Shown here piece by piece: positions 26,531 through 37,841 of a stretch of DNA of 64,000 nucleotides. The stretch is from contig OZ231127.1 of the NCBI GenBank assembly GCA_965153355.1, positions 38,564,001 to 38,628,000 on the forward strand, in the 5' to 3' direction. The translations under genes were made by a program, and so were the position numbers. This stretch comes from Flaccisagitta enflata (Eukaryota > Chaetognatha > Sagittoidea > Aphragmophora). Positions within the stretch are counted from its first letter, which is position 1. Each line of letters starts with the position of its first letter. Below the pieces are notes generated by a model that did not search any database, was not told the DNA's origin, and worked only from the letters and a program-made list of their open reading frames with translations.

Positions 26531-26699
26531 TTCCTTCAAAATTTTGCCGTCATAAGAGGCTTTGTCCGTCCGTCCAACCATCTGTCCGTCCGTCCATCCG
26601 TCTGTTGGTCCGTGGTGACTGAGTCAATGAGTGGAAAAACGGGCGTTTTAGATGCTTTTTGTGAATGTTTGAGTGTAAGGGTTGGTTGGGGGACCCGCA

Positions 26700-26945
26700 T
26701 CACTTGTTTGTATTTGCATGTTCAGACATGCACCAGCGATGCATTGCATCACGCATAAATTGTTTAATAGTGGCACTTTGAATCAGAAAAGAAATAGGAT
26801 TGAGCAAAGTGAGTAATTTAGAAATGTTGTGGATGGACAGACGGACCAACACGGCAAGGTGTAAAATCGAAAAACTAGTCAACCATGTTCCTGTAGAATA
26901 CTTCAAAAAATCAAAGACTTTAACTTTTTTCCCATAATGATAACA
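26700..26945 (+). mobile_element. Family D element, 3' part with family H debris
   Basis: TTGTATTTGCATGTTCAGAC, CAGAAAAGAAATAGGATTGAG and a 3' end with decayed hairpin (ATCAAAGACTTTAACTTTTTTCCC). A GGACAGACGGACCAACACGG patch from family H interrupts it. Confidence 0.45.
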
Positions 26946-27769
26946 AAGTCGCGATTACTACGCGATTACCTGGGCAGAGGTAATGATGTACAAGGCTTCT
27001 CATGCACTTGGGCAGGGGCATGATGCCAGTTCCTTACGACACCCTCAAGTTTAGTGGATCGATCAATGGGAAGACCAAAAAAGTGATGTTTAGCACATCC
27101 AAAACAGTCTGGCTTGTGTATACGTATATTCTTTTCCTTCCTTTAATTGACGATGAGAAAAAAATTGTTCAGTGCCTGTGTGTATTTGTACATATTGTCT
27201 TCTTTCCAGCCCCCGTTGATTAACTATCAGTGAACAAAATTTATCAGTAAGTAATCAAAAAGAATCAATAACACAAGCTGAACCTTTTCTTGCCTATTCA
27301 CGACATCACATGGATACGTATGATTAAATTGATCAATCCAGAAACACACAAACATCGAAAAAAATCTAATAAAAAAAAAAAGAAACAAAAGAAGAAACAA
27401 AAAAGAAGACAAACGATTAAAGGTCAAAATTCAAAACGCATGTATTTACAAACGTACAATGATTTTTTTTATCTTTGAATGAACAATCAGCTGTTTTTTC
27501 TGGCTCTCCCGAGGCGAACTTGAACGAGACCACGGCCAACAATGTAACATTTCCCACTCTTCTCCAATTTTCATAAACTCCATTATTCTGTTTGTTTGGG
27601 TTTTAAGTTCGAATCTCAACAAAGCCATATCAATATATTCACTTTCTCAAATACGAGATGGAAAAAAAGATACATGCATGTGCGTGCATGCACACGTAAC
27701 ACGTAAGTATCTGCATTCCGATGCATGCCTCTGGTTGACAATTTGGGCCAAAAGCAAAAAGGACAAATT
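26946..27769. other. Unassigned AT-rich sequence
   Basis: No supported gene. A GTCGCGATTACTACGCGATT hairpin-like patch at 26948-26967 could be a decayed family H hairpin. Confidence 0.3.
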
Positions 27770-28097
<328 letters not shown>

Positions 28098-28314
28098 GCC
28101 GCCTGTTCGGGCCTACAAAATGGAATTCTAAGCAATCACCATTTCGCCATTCAAGAGATTAATTCGAGATCACAATCCTACTTACCTTTTTCCTTCGTTT
28201 ATTCTTCATACCTCGCGATAATATATCAATCGAGATAAAACAACAATACACATTCCTTTCATTTCACCTTAATTAGAGTCACGGCAATCGTCTCTTTTAT
28301 TCTGTCCCGCATTC

Positions 28315-28460
28315 GACCGTCCCTTCCTTCCATCCTTCCATCCTTCCGTCCTCCCTTCCTTCCTGACTTCCTTTCTTCTGTCCATCCATCCTTCAATCCA
28401 TCCATCCATCCGTTCTTCCTTCCATCCGTACATCCATCCGCCATCCGTCCTCCCTTCCCC
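28315..28460 (+). repeat. (CCATCCTTCCGT)-type tetranucleotide array
   Basis: Irregular CCAT/CCTT/CCGT repeats abutting the left tip of a family B element. They resemble the tetranucleotide cores within families H and B. Confidence 0.6.
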
Positions 28461-28462
28461 CA

Positions 28463-28858
28463 ATTGGGCAGCGGCCCCGAAGGGGACGGTGTCCTGTAGA
28501 ACACAAGGGGACTTTCGTTTGTCCGTCCATTCATCTGTTCATCCCTCCCTAGGCCCTCTCAGGCCTGAAATTTGCCCTCTCAGGCCTGAAATCTACCCTC
28601 TCAGGCCTGAAATCTGTCCTCTCAGGGTTTAAATCTGCCCTCCCAAATTCAAGGCCTGAGGGGGTAGGTTTCAGGCCTGAGAGGGTAGATTTCAGGCCTG
28701 AGAGGGCCTACAAGGGGACGGACGGACAGTTGGATGGACGGATGGGTGATCGAAAGTCCCCCTGTGTTCTACAGGACTTCGTCCCCTTTGGGGCCGCTGC
28801 ACTGCTTCCTCTCACTCCAATTCACAATCATGCAAAGCAGGGCAACGGGTATCGCCGA
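28463..28858 (+). mobile_element. Family B element, complete foldback form
   Basis: Left arm GGGCAGCGGCCCCGAAGGGG, CCTGTAGAACACAAGGGGAC and CTCAGGCCTGAAAT units run into their own reverse complement at about 28650, ending GTTCTACAGGACTTCGTCCC and GGGGCCGCTGC. The asymmetric right tail CAAAGCAGGGCAACGGGTAT is present. Confidence 0.75.
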
Positions 28859-28886
28859 TTTCCTTATCCCTCTCCTCTTTTTTTTT

Positions 28887-28985
28887 CTTTTTGGTGCGCT
28901 AACGCACCTCTATAAGGTGCTCTGTCCGGCGGAAGGTCTGTTGATCGGTCCGTCGGTCCTTTGGTCCGTTGGTCTCGCTAACGCT
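28887..28985 (-). mobile_element. Family H-like fragment, GGTGCG hairpin variant
   Basis: Perfect hairpin GGTGCG-CTAA-CGCACC at 28893-28908 after a T run, then CTCTATAAGG and a GGTCCGTTGG core. The layout is that of H but with an entirely different stem. It directly follows a family B element. Confidence 0.5.
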
Positions 28986-29083
28986 TAAATGAATAATCCT
29001 AGAAAATGTTTGAAAACCCATTTCGTTTATCATTCTTGATCATCGCCCATGTATTCATAATTACATTCAGTTTTGTATAGGAT

Positions 29084-29210
29084 TGAGAGAGCTTATGATA
29101 GGTCTGATAGAACTCGGGATAAGTCTCATAGAGCTCGGGACAGGTGTCACAAAGCTCGGGATAGGTCTCCTAGACCTCGGCATAGAACTAGGGAAAGGTC
29201 TGATGATAAG
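29084..29210 (+). repeat. Diverged minisatellite AGAGCTCGGGATAGGTCTC
   Basis: About six units of 20-22 bp with a few substitutions each, just upstream of family H and B insertions. Confidence 0.5.
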
Positions 29211-29236
29211 ATTCTAAATAGAGCCAGTCGCACCGT

Positions 29237-29343
29237 CTTGACCCGCGTAACCGGCCTTGTTAATTTTTTAGTCGCGTGCTACGCGAATCTACACCCTGCT
29301 TTGTCCGTCGGTCGGTTGGTCGGTCAGTTGGCCGGTCACACTT
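29237..29343 (-). mobile_element. Family H, half copy interrupted by family B
   Basis: A tip remnant (CCGGCCTTGTTAA) at 29251, then TTTTTTAGTCGCGTGCTACGCGAAT, CTACACCCTGCTTTGTCCG and GGTCGGTT core. It stops at 29345 where TTTTTGGGCAGCGG of family B begins. Confidence 0.55.
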
Positions 29344-29345
29344 TA

Positions 29346-29717
29346 CTTTTTGGGCAGCGGCCCCAAAGGGGACGAAGTCCTGTAGAACACAGGGGACTTC
29401 GTTGATTCGTTTGTTCGTCCCCCCAGGCCCTCTCAGGCCTGAAATCTGCCCTCTCAGGCCTAAAATCTGCTCTCTCAAGGCCTGAGAGGGCAGATTTCAG
29501 GCCTGAGAGGGTAGATTTCAGGCTGGAGAGGGCAGATATCAGGCATGAGAGGGCCTGGGGGGGATAGACAGATGGACGGACGAACAAACGAAAGTCTCCT
29601 GTGTTCTACAGGACTTTGTCTCCTTCGGGGCCGCTGCCCTGCTTCCTCTCACTCCAATTCACAATCATGCAAAGCAGGGCAACGGGTATCGCTGACCACA
29701 TATTGCCCTCGGGCGAC
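29346..29717 (+). mobile_element. Family B element, complete foldback form
   Basis: Arms TTTTTGGGCAGCGGCCCC..GTCCTGTAGAACACAGGGG and its inverse flank CTCAGGCCTGAAATCTGCCC units that reverse direction at about 29478. The tail ends ATTGCCCTCGGGCGACC. It interrupts a family H copy on its left. Confidence 0.75.
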
Positions 29718-29799
29718 CTGTTTTTATAGTTTTTATTCCTTGACTGTACTATCTTGTTCAAAACAAGAGTCCGGTAGTTTTTGTCATATTTCATCCAAA

Positions 29800-30135
29800 T
29801 AGTGAAGAAAAACCTAGGAAAACCGGTGACCGTTAGAAAGCTCTTCAAAAAGGCGATCAAATGCCGCCAAGCAGAGCATTGTAGCTCAATTCGTTTGGAT
29901 TTTAGAGCAAAAAGAGTAAAAGAGTTCACCTTAAACTACGCTGATGAATTAGACAAGAATTTCTTTTCGAAATTCAGGCATGTATTTTTTATGTTTCTGC
30001 ACTTATCAGTTACAGAAACATAGGAAAATCGGTGACCGATGTAAAGAGCTTCAAAAGGGCTTTCAAATGCCGCCAAGCAGAGCTTACTAGCTCTAGCCGT
30101 TTAGATTTTACATCAAATTGAGTGCATACCTCTCA
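29800..30135 (+). repeat. Two tandem copies of the GGTGACCG..CCAAGCAG repeat
   Basis: GGAAAACCGGTGACCGTTAG at 29817 and GGAAAATCGGTGACCGATGT at 30024 each precede TCAAATGCCGCCAAGCAGAG and a TAGCTC..TTTAGATTTTA stretch. Offset is about 207 bp. Related sequence occurs at 3.85 kb and as a short box within family D. Confidence 0.55.
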
Positions 30136-30359
30136 AAACAAGAAAGTGGTCAAAATTGCTCCTGAAATTAATTGATAGGTAACACTGAAATAAGTTATTA
30201 AGCTCTCTGATAACATAGAAAAGGTTATATGAAACACATTGAATACCCAAAGATGCTTAAATAAACATTCATCACAAAAAATTAGAGTTTTCTATCAATC
30301 TGATACCAAAGGGGGACTTAATGTCATCGCGCGGACTCTTGATTTGAACAAGATAGTAC

Positions 30360-30446
30360 TACTCCTGCCCAAATGCTCTGGTGAACTCAAATATGGCCCC
30401 TGCCCACCCGCACGCGACTGGGATAGCCGTGTATCCGGCCTTGTTT
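30360..30446 (-). mobile_element. Family H, 5' half only
   Basis: Body CTCCTGCCCAAATG..TGGCCCCTGCCCACCC, box GCACGCGACT at 30410-30419 and intact tip GCCGTGTATCCGGCCTTGTT. The hairpin side is missing. Confidence 0.6.
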
Positions 30447-30694
30447 CTTCTGCTTTTCGTGTTTCAGCTCTCTTCTTCCTCTCTCTTTTTTTCAAGACCC
30501 CATCGGAATTCTATACATTTTGGCGCACAAGGGTGGTTGCACAAATTGGGAGTTTGTTGCCAATTAGGTTCTTGTAAAACAAAAGCTTTTTATTAGACGA
30601 GCAAACGTCAAAAATTCCGCATCGTTTCATCTTTACTCAAAAGGACTCTCTACTCATAATGACTTTCAATGGGTAGAAAACAAAACCGAAATTA
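30447..30694. other. Unique sequence before the homopurine tract
   Basis: Nothing recognised. Confidence 0.4.
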
Positions 30695-30699
30695 CAGAG

Positions 30700-30740
<41 letters not shown>

Positions 30741-30745
30741 AAAAA

Positions 30746-30833
<88 letters not shown>

Positions 30834-30938
30834 GAGAATTGAGAAAAGACAAAGAGTGAGAGAGAGAGCGAAAATCAAAGCAAATCAAAGCAAGGAAAAG
30901 AAAAAAAAATACCACAAAGAAAGAAAGGAAGGAAGAAA

Positions 30939-31008
<70 letters not shown>

Positions 31009-31013
31009 AGAGA

Positions 31014-31069
<56 letters not shown>

Positions 31070-31165
31070 CAAAGAAAGAGAGGAAATAAAGAAAGAAAGA
31101 AAAAGAAATAAAGAGAAAGAAAAGAAAAGAAAGAAAAGAAAGAAAGAAAGAAAGAAAGAAAAGAA

Positions 31166-31206
<41 letters not shown>

Positions 31207-31312
31207 AAGCAAAACAAAGCAAGGAAAAGAATGAATAGAATGAATGAATGAATGATTGAATGAATGAATGAATGAATGAATGAATGAATGAATGAATGAA
31301 TGAATGAAAAAA

Positions 31313-31380
<68 letters not shown>

Positions 31381-31388
31381 AACAAAAA

Positions 31389-31472
<84 letters not shown>

Positions 31473-31517
31473 AGAAAAAAAAAGAAGAAAAAGGAAGAAA
31501 AAAGAGATAGAAGAGGG
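30695..31517 (+). repeat. Homopurine tract: (GA)n, (GAAA)n and (GAAT)n blocks, about 0.8 kb
   Basis: Almost every base on this strand is A or G apart from a TGAA block at about 31230-31305 and scattered C/T. GAAA blocks alternate with GA blocks several times. Long frames on either strand here are composition artefacts. Confidence 0.95.
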
Positions 31518-32460
31518 CGACGGACAGACGAAAAGAGGAGAAGGAAGGTTTGACAATAATTTTGGCACTCGAGTATTTTGAAGCGACCTGATTTTGCGCT
31601 GTCTGACTTTTTGGCAGCGCCCTCAATTCGGCCATTGACCTTCAATACGATTATCAGAAATCACAAAAAGAATTGTGACGTTAGGCTATTACTAATAGCG
31701 CCACATTGACACAGGTACTCGATACCCCCATGTATAGATTTGGACATAATCGTGAAAAAGGCAGCAGCCTTAAAGAAACTTACGCCTCCGTTAAAAGAAT
31801 TGATGTCTGAAGATAGTCGATGAAAACAAAAATTGATAAAAATGAAGGCCCGTCGAACACAACATCTGTTTACTTATTTTGTTCCCAATATTGCAATATC
31901 TGTCTGCGCGACCCCCCCTCTTTTTTTTTTCTGGTTTTATCCGATGGACCAACGGACAGAACACTGGACCAAGAAGCCTGTCGGGTTATGTTTTGAGCAA
32001 CGCTGCTAACCTACCAATAAATGGTAGGTTACATAATGTTTTAGATTTGCCAAGAAAACTTTTTTTTCAAGGTAAGAATCTTTTTCTTAAGAATTATTTT
32101 CTTGTCTTACCCAATTTCTTTCCTTTTTTCAAGAACATAAACTAAGCCAATATTAGTGTGTGTGCCTTCCAAAATGTATAGTTAGAAATCTGTTCTATTG
32201 GCCCATGTATTTGCCGGTCTAGCAACCTGTTAATTTATTTGAAAGTGGGACAGCCTTACTAATCCACACTAAATCAAGAACAAGAGCCTTTGTAACTAGT
32301 TGCTTTTTTTTCGTTTGGTGTTTACAATTACTAGACTTTTTGAGCAATCATTCCGATAATCACCTCACTAGCCCATTTCATTTCCATGCCATGTGTACGG
32401 CCTTGTTATACTGAAGTTCACATTTCTTGAAGCTTGTTTTCCATTTCTATTTTTTTTTTT
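31518..32460. other. Unassigned sequence
   Basis: Small GGACCAACGGACAGAACACTGG patch at 31945 and GTGTACGGCCTTGTTATA at 32394 are family H debris. Otherwise nothing recognised. Confidence 0.35.
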
Positions 32461-32512
32461 TTGTTGGCCTGTCTGTCTGTCTGACCCCCTCTCTCTCACT
32501 CTTTATCTCTCA

Positions 32513-32603
<91 letters not shown>

Positions 32604-32877
32604 CAAACTTTTTTCTTGGCCTTTCTTAGGTCTTTCTACGCTTTCCTCTTCTCTTTGCCTTCCTCATCGATTCTTCTTCTTGATCTCCTTCTCTTCTTCC
32701 TCCTTCTCCTTCTCTCCTCCTCCTCCTTCTCCTTCTCTCCTTCTCCTCCTCCGTCGTCTGTGTTGTACAGTTGCGCACGACCATGCCAGAAAGAGTAGAG
32801 AAAGAGTCGAGGCAACAGGAGACAGAGAGTGGCCAGATAACTACAATCCCAGAATTGCAGTCGCCACCTCTACAATG

Positions 32878-32937
<60 letters not shown>
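32461..32937 (+). repeat. (CT)n arrays and CTT/CTC pyrimidine tract
   Basis: CT at 32515-32601, a CTTCTCCTCC-rich stretch at about 32640-32755, and CT at 32880-32937. Confidence 0.85.
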
Positions 32938-32946
<9 letters not shown>

Positions 32947-33584
32947 CTGCAGAAGCAGCACGACCATCATCATGACAATAACGATGAAAATAGCAATGAC
33001 GTTGTCATCCTGGTTTTCCATTATTTGTTTTTGTTTGTCACTTTTTTGTTTGTCTTTTTCGTACTGAAAAAAATATTCTATCGTATCTTCATATCTCAAT
33101 TAGGGGATAGGTTCCTCCGTCCGGATATTTGTTGAGCAACATTTGCATCTGGCCACACATTTATGATCAAGAAAACGAGTATATAGGTCGTTTCCTGCAT
33201 TTTTCCTGAGGGGGGGGGTCGAGACAAAATCTGGAGAATACGTGTATTATTGACAGTGGCAAAAACAGTGTTCCCCCCCTTCCTGTGACCAGTATAAATT
33301 ACCTAGTTTTCCCCAACTCGTGAGTCGTGAAACATTATTCTGTTCTAATCTTTACACCGTTTCTTGTGTCATTTAATCGAGCTAAGCCCAAGGAAAGAAT
33401 CTTTAACTGGAAGAACTTTGGCAGTAATTACAAAAGTCCAGAGTCTCGTACCTACATTGACGACCAAGAATGCTCCATTTCATTGATAGGGGCAGGGTCA
33501 GGCTAAAGAGAAGAATTAGAGATGGGGGGAGGGGAAGGAGGAAATGGGGGGGGCTATGCAGAATTACATGATGTTGTTTGTGTC

Positions 33585-34025
33585 ACATCCTCCTTTACCA
33601 TCTGCCTCCTTCCCCTTAGGTCTCCGCTTTCCTCGCCTTCCTCGCCCTCCTCACCCTCCTCACCCTCCCCCTTCGACCGCCTCCTCCTCCTCCTGCTCCT
33701 CCTCACCCCAGCCCACGAGCACTTCTTCCTCGTTCTCTTCATCTTAGTCTCGATATCGAAAATTTATCCCTTCCTCCTCTTTACTTTGCCACCTCCTCTT
33801 CAGTCTCCTCCTCTCCTTCCTCTTTTTACATCTTCTTCCTCCTACTCCTCCTCCTCTTCTTCTTTTATCATCCTTATTTCCTTTTTTTTCTTCTTCCTCT
33901 TCCTACATCTCTCAAAAAGCAATTTGTTCCTCCCGAATTCGCCTTTTCTTTCTCTCTTTCTCTCATTTTTCTTTATCTTTCTTCTTTTTCCCGATTCTCT
34001 TTTTTGGTTCCTTTCTCTCCTTCTC
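33585..34025 (+). repeat. Polypyrimidine tract, about 440 bp
   Basis: Strongly C/T-biased CTCCTC/CTTCCT sequence without a regular unit, open in one frame by composition. Confidence 0.75.
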
Positions 34026-34427
34026 TATCTTGGATGATTACTTTTGATTTCCCGTATTTCATGCATCTCAAAATTGAAACAAAAATTACACAAAACACAA
34101 AGGGGGAAAAAAAAGCAAAAAAAAAAAAGTCAGAAATCATGAATGATGGAAAAAAAAACTTACAAAAAGTAAAGAATCTTTACCCACGGCGAAAGAGAGA
34201 CGAACAATCCCGATTTTTTTGAGGAGAAAAAGAGAAAGACGAGAGAAAAAAACGTCGCTTAAGTTTGGAAACAGAACGAAAACCAACGAAGATCTCTTTT
34301 CTTTCCTGCTTTTTGCCCTGATCCTTGGATTTTTTTTTTAACTAACATACATACATTACAACAGAGAGAGATGAGGCAAAGATCGCTCGAACCGGCATAT
34401 GGTTACATCGCTCTTCAACTCTCCTTA

Positions 34428-34430
<3 letters not shown>

Positions 34431-34485
<55 letters not shown>
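34431..34485 (+). repeat. (CT)n microsatellite
   Basis: About 55 bp. Confidence 0.9.
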
Positions 34486-34487
<2 letters not shown>

Positions 34488-34837
34488 AATTTTTTCTTTG
34501 TCCTCGTCATCGGGATGTGCTCTAAAAATTGTCAAAGGAAACATCGTTGAAATTCTGATGATTCTCCTTTTTTTTTCTTCAATGTTACCAACACACAGTT
34601 TAGTACATGTTTTCTGGGTGATTTCGGCTTTTTTCGATGTTTTGAATTACTTTTTTTCGTCTATTTTTTTTTGTCTGCCCTTTCTACGCCTTTAAACCCA
34701 CGCGATATTTTCATGTCATTGCGAAAGAGAATTGGATCGATGGAGTTCTGCCCTAATTTGGTTCAGTCTTGCCCAAGTCCAAAAAGCTTTTCTTTTTCTC
34801 CTTTTGCGGCACAAGCGGGAAAGTAAAAACCAAAAAA

Positions 34838-34840
<3 letters not shown>

Positions 34841-34884
<44 letters not shown>

Positions 34885-35210
34885 CACAGACAGACTCACA
34901 GACAGATACTAAGACAGACAGTTATAGGAAGAATGAGAGATTCTTTCTCTTTTGAATGAAAAAAAAAACACTTTTTTTTCTCGGTCTTTATATGAAAAGC
35001 AGATGAGAAATAATAAAGAAAGACGGGCGGAATGAGAAATATCGAAATTTCGAAATATTTTCGAAAAAATTGAAAGAAAAACAGCAGTTTTCTAATTTTT
35101 CTCGCTGCTCTCTTCATGTTTTTATTTTGCTCTTTGATTATTTATGAGACACGGCGCCTCCCTGGTTGAGGACTTGATTTTTTTCTTTTCTTTTTTTTCT
35201 TTTCTTTACT

Positions 35211-35296
<86 letters not shown>
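34841..35296. repeat. (GA)n at 34841-34881 and (CT)n at 35216-35296
   Basis: Opposite-sense arrays about 330 bp apart with AT-rich DNA between. Confidence 0.85.
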
Positions 35297-35299
<3 letters not shown>

Positions 35300-35582
35300 A
35301 CTCCTGGTTTAAAAAAGAAAAAAGAAAAAAATTTTATGGATATCATTTAGCATGAAATTTTGGCTGATCTTTTTGGTTCTGACAACTTTTTTGAATCATA
35401 ATTATCCCTAGACGAAAAATCCCCAATGATGAATCATTCTTAGTCTATCTTCGTTCACTGGCCCTGTCCACACATATGCCTTAACTCGCAGTCGTACCCT
35501 TTCAGATTTTACAACCCCCCCCTCCTTTCAAGAACCTTCCCCTTTTTCTCCTTCCATTACTACCGCATTTCTCGTCTTCTTT

Positions 35583-36415
35583 TACCAGTAATGGCGGCTG
35601 TCGCCGTGAGGAAAAAAGTCGTAAGCGTTGTTCACTTTTCACCAAGCTTTTGTCTTCAGTCACTGCAACTCTTTTTATTTGTTAGATCAAATTGAGAGCA
35701 ATTGTATGTATTGGTTGCATTGAAAATCAGAGAAAAATAGGACTGAGCCAAATGAGCTAGATGAGCTAAGATATTAAAAATCACTAAACTAGACAACCAG
35801 CTATGCTCACTGTCTTATCATTCATAAATACTAACATTTTTTTATCTTTTTTAAAATCAGAAAAAAAAAGCAAGCTAAATGAGCTAAGTGAGCTAGAATA
35901 CTCAACACCCTCACAGATGAGCAACTCTGCTCACTGACATGCTTTCTTGTATTTGCATGCTCAAACATGTATCAAAACATTTATTCATTTATCACATTTT
36001 AAATCAGAAAAACAGACTGAGCTAAATGAGCTAAATGAGCTAAAATGCTCAAAAACACCCTCACAGATGAGCAGATATGCTCATAAACATGTTTTCTTGT
36101 ATTTGCATGCTCAAACAAACATAAACACACTCCTTTTTTGATCCTACTCAAAATCATAAAAAATCAAAAAAAATTCAATTCGCAATTTTCTTAAATAAAT
36201 CTTTAAAAATTCATAGCGCGAAAAATATTTGCCGTAGAGCATTCTGCTTGGCGCCAAATGAAAGAGAATTATCAAATTTACTTACCCTATCAATTTCATT
36301 GGAGGCCACATTCAGCCGGAAGAGATGCTCAACTTCCGCATAAGAAAATGAAAACCCCGTTTCTCTCGAATATGTCAAAAAGTCGAAGACTGACTTCGAC
36401 TTTTTTCCCGATAAT
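35583..36415 (+). mobile_element. Family D element, complete reference copy
   Basis: 5' tip TTACCAGTAATGGCGGCTGT, subterminal GGAAAAAAGTCG at 35610-35621, an internal region with two approximate repeats of AGCTAAATGAGCTA and TCTTGTATTTGCATGCTC, box GAGCATTCTGCTTGGCGCCA near 36236, and a 3' hairpin AAAAAGTCGAAG-ACTGA-CTTCGACTTTTT at 36377-36405. CGACTTTTTTCC at 36397-36408 is the inverse of the 5' box. No open frame of note. Confidence 0.7.
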
Positions 36416-36424
36416 TTGATTTGT

Positions 36425-37814
36425 AAGTAATACTTTTATACTCATGCTTTCTTTGGTCGTTTAACATACGTATGTAAAACTATTAGAGCTCAAATATATC
36501 TCGCTGAAATGAACAATTATCAACTCAAACAACGTGCCAACTTTTTTTCAAAAAATGAATCTCCCCTTCAATCTTTTATCCCAAAAAATGACCACTCAAT
36601 TTCCTCTGAAGAAGTGGGAAAATGCTCAAGTTTTTTTTTCTCGAAAATTCAAAGAATTAAAAAAAGATTCAAGTCCTCGCTTTGAAGAGAAATGAATGAA
36701 CGAGTGAATATGTACGTATAAAACCTTTGAAAGAGAGAAGGAGAGAGTGTCGGCCTTGCTTGCGGGGTCGAAAAACGTGGGAAGGCAAGTCAGGACTTGA
36801 GAACTGGAACATGAAAGAATTCACAGTGACGCCCTTTCGTTTTCTAAGAGAAAGAGTGAACTAAACAACATAAACAAAAAAATTGGCCGAAACGTCTTGA
36901 AGAAAGTTAAAAAAAAATGTTCGCCCCTTTTTGAAAAAAAAAAAATCAAACAACATGCAGCTTACATTCGTCTTGATCATTATTTTTAGAGAATTCTGTG
37001 TTCTTTTATCCTTCATCCTATGATTCATGTCTGAACTTGTCTGTAATCGCGTTCAGTTTCTATTGTTTTTGTTTATCGCGTTCGCGTTCGCGTGCGCGAG
37101 TCGTGACCGCGTTCAGGTGCGGTGGTTCGAACCTGAGTTAAGATTACCTTAGAAGCAACGAATGATGAAATGTTTCTTCATCTTAAGCCAACATCTGTTT
37201 CAAAATATGATTTCATACACACGTTGAAATAAGTAATCATCGAGTTGAATTTCTAGATGATCTACTGTTGTAGTGGGCGCATGCGAAGGACGCCCTTTTA
37301 TTCTCTCTCCCTTTTTTTTTCATAAAAATTGCCTAATTTTTTCTCCATTACTTTTATATTTCAGAATTGAACACGCAGCAGTGGAGGGGAAAACGAAACG
37401 GTCTCGGTCTCTCTCGTCTCCCTTCTCGAATTTTCCGTGGCTATATTCTACTAGAACAAAGACAAAATTCATCACTTGATTCCCTTCACGCGGCCTTTAG
37501 AAAAATATAAAGGGACACGTTCATCAAATAACAGATAACAAAACCTCTTGGATTAAAGATTATTTATTTATATCTATGTAAATGAACAACAGTGCTCGAA
37601 CGAAAAGAGATATTGTGGCAACAACGATATCAGAAGGTTAAAATATAAAAAAAATTATAACACAACACGAATAAAACGGATGGCCGCTTTGAAAAGATCC
37701 GACTTCAACGTATCGTGAACTCTCACCTCTTCTTCATCCTCATCCTCATCCTCTTTCTCCACCTCCTCCTCATCTCGCTCTCGGTTTTTTTTATTTGTCA
37801 ATCACATCGTCTTA
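36425..37814. other. Region upstream of the gene island
   Basis: Moderately AT-rich, without tandem arrays apart from a GTTCGCG/TGCGCG patch at about 37070-37100. This is the longest non-repetitive stretch next to the EGF ligand and the natural place for its promoter and 5' exons. No specific element could be proven. Confidence 0.3.
36717..36723 (+). promoter_or_regulatory. Possible TATA box upstream of the gene island
   Basis: TATAAAA about 1.1 kb upstream of the first long frame, at the transition from AT-rich repeats to GC-richer DNA. No initiator or downstream element could be assigned. A chance occurrence is quite possible. Confidence 0.15.
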
Positions 37815-37841
37815 ATGGAGACGTCGAATGATGATCTTTGA
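37815..37841 (+). other. Short upstream open frame (8 codons)
   Basis: ATG at 37815 with TGA at 37839-37841, overlapping the ATG-ATG start of the 200-codon frame in another phase. If the transcript begins upstream, this frame would be met first by scanning ribosomes and could lower use of the 37828 start. There is no transcript evidence. Confidence 0.2.

Noticed and set aside
30637-31635. 332-codon minus-strand frame rich in Ser, Phe and Leu that looks like a membrane protein
   Set aside because: It is the complement of the GAAA/GA homopurine tract. The hydrophobicity is a composition artefact.
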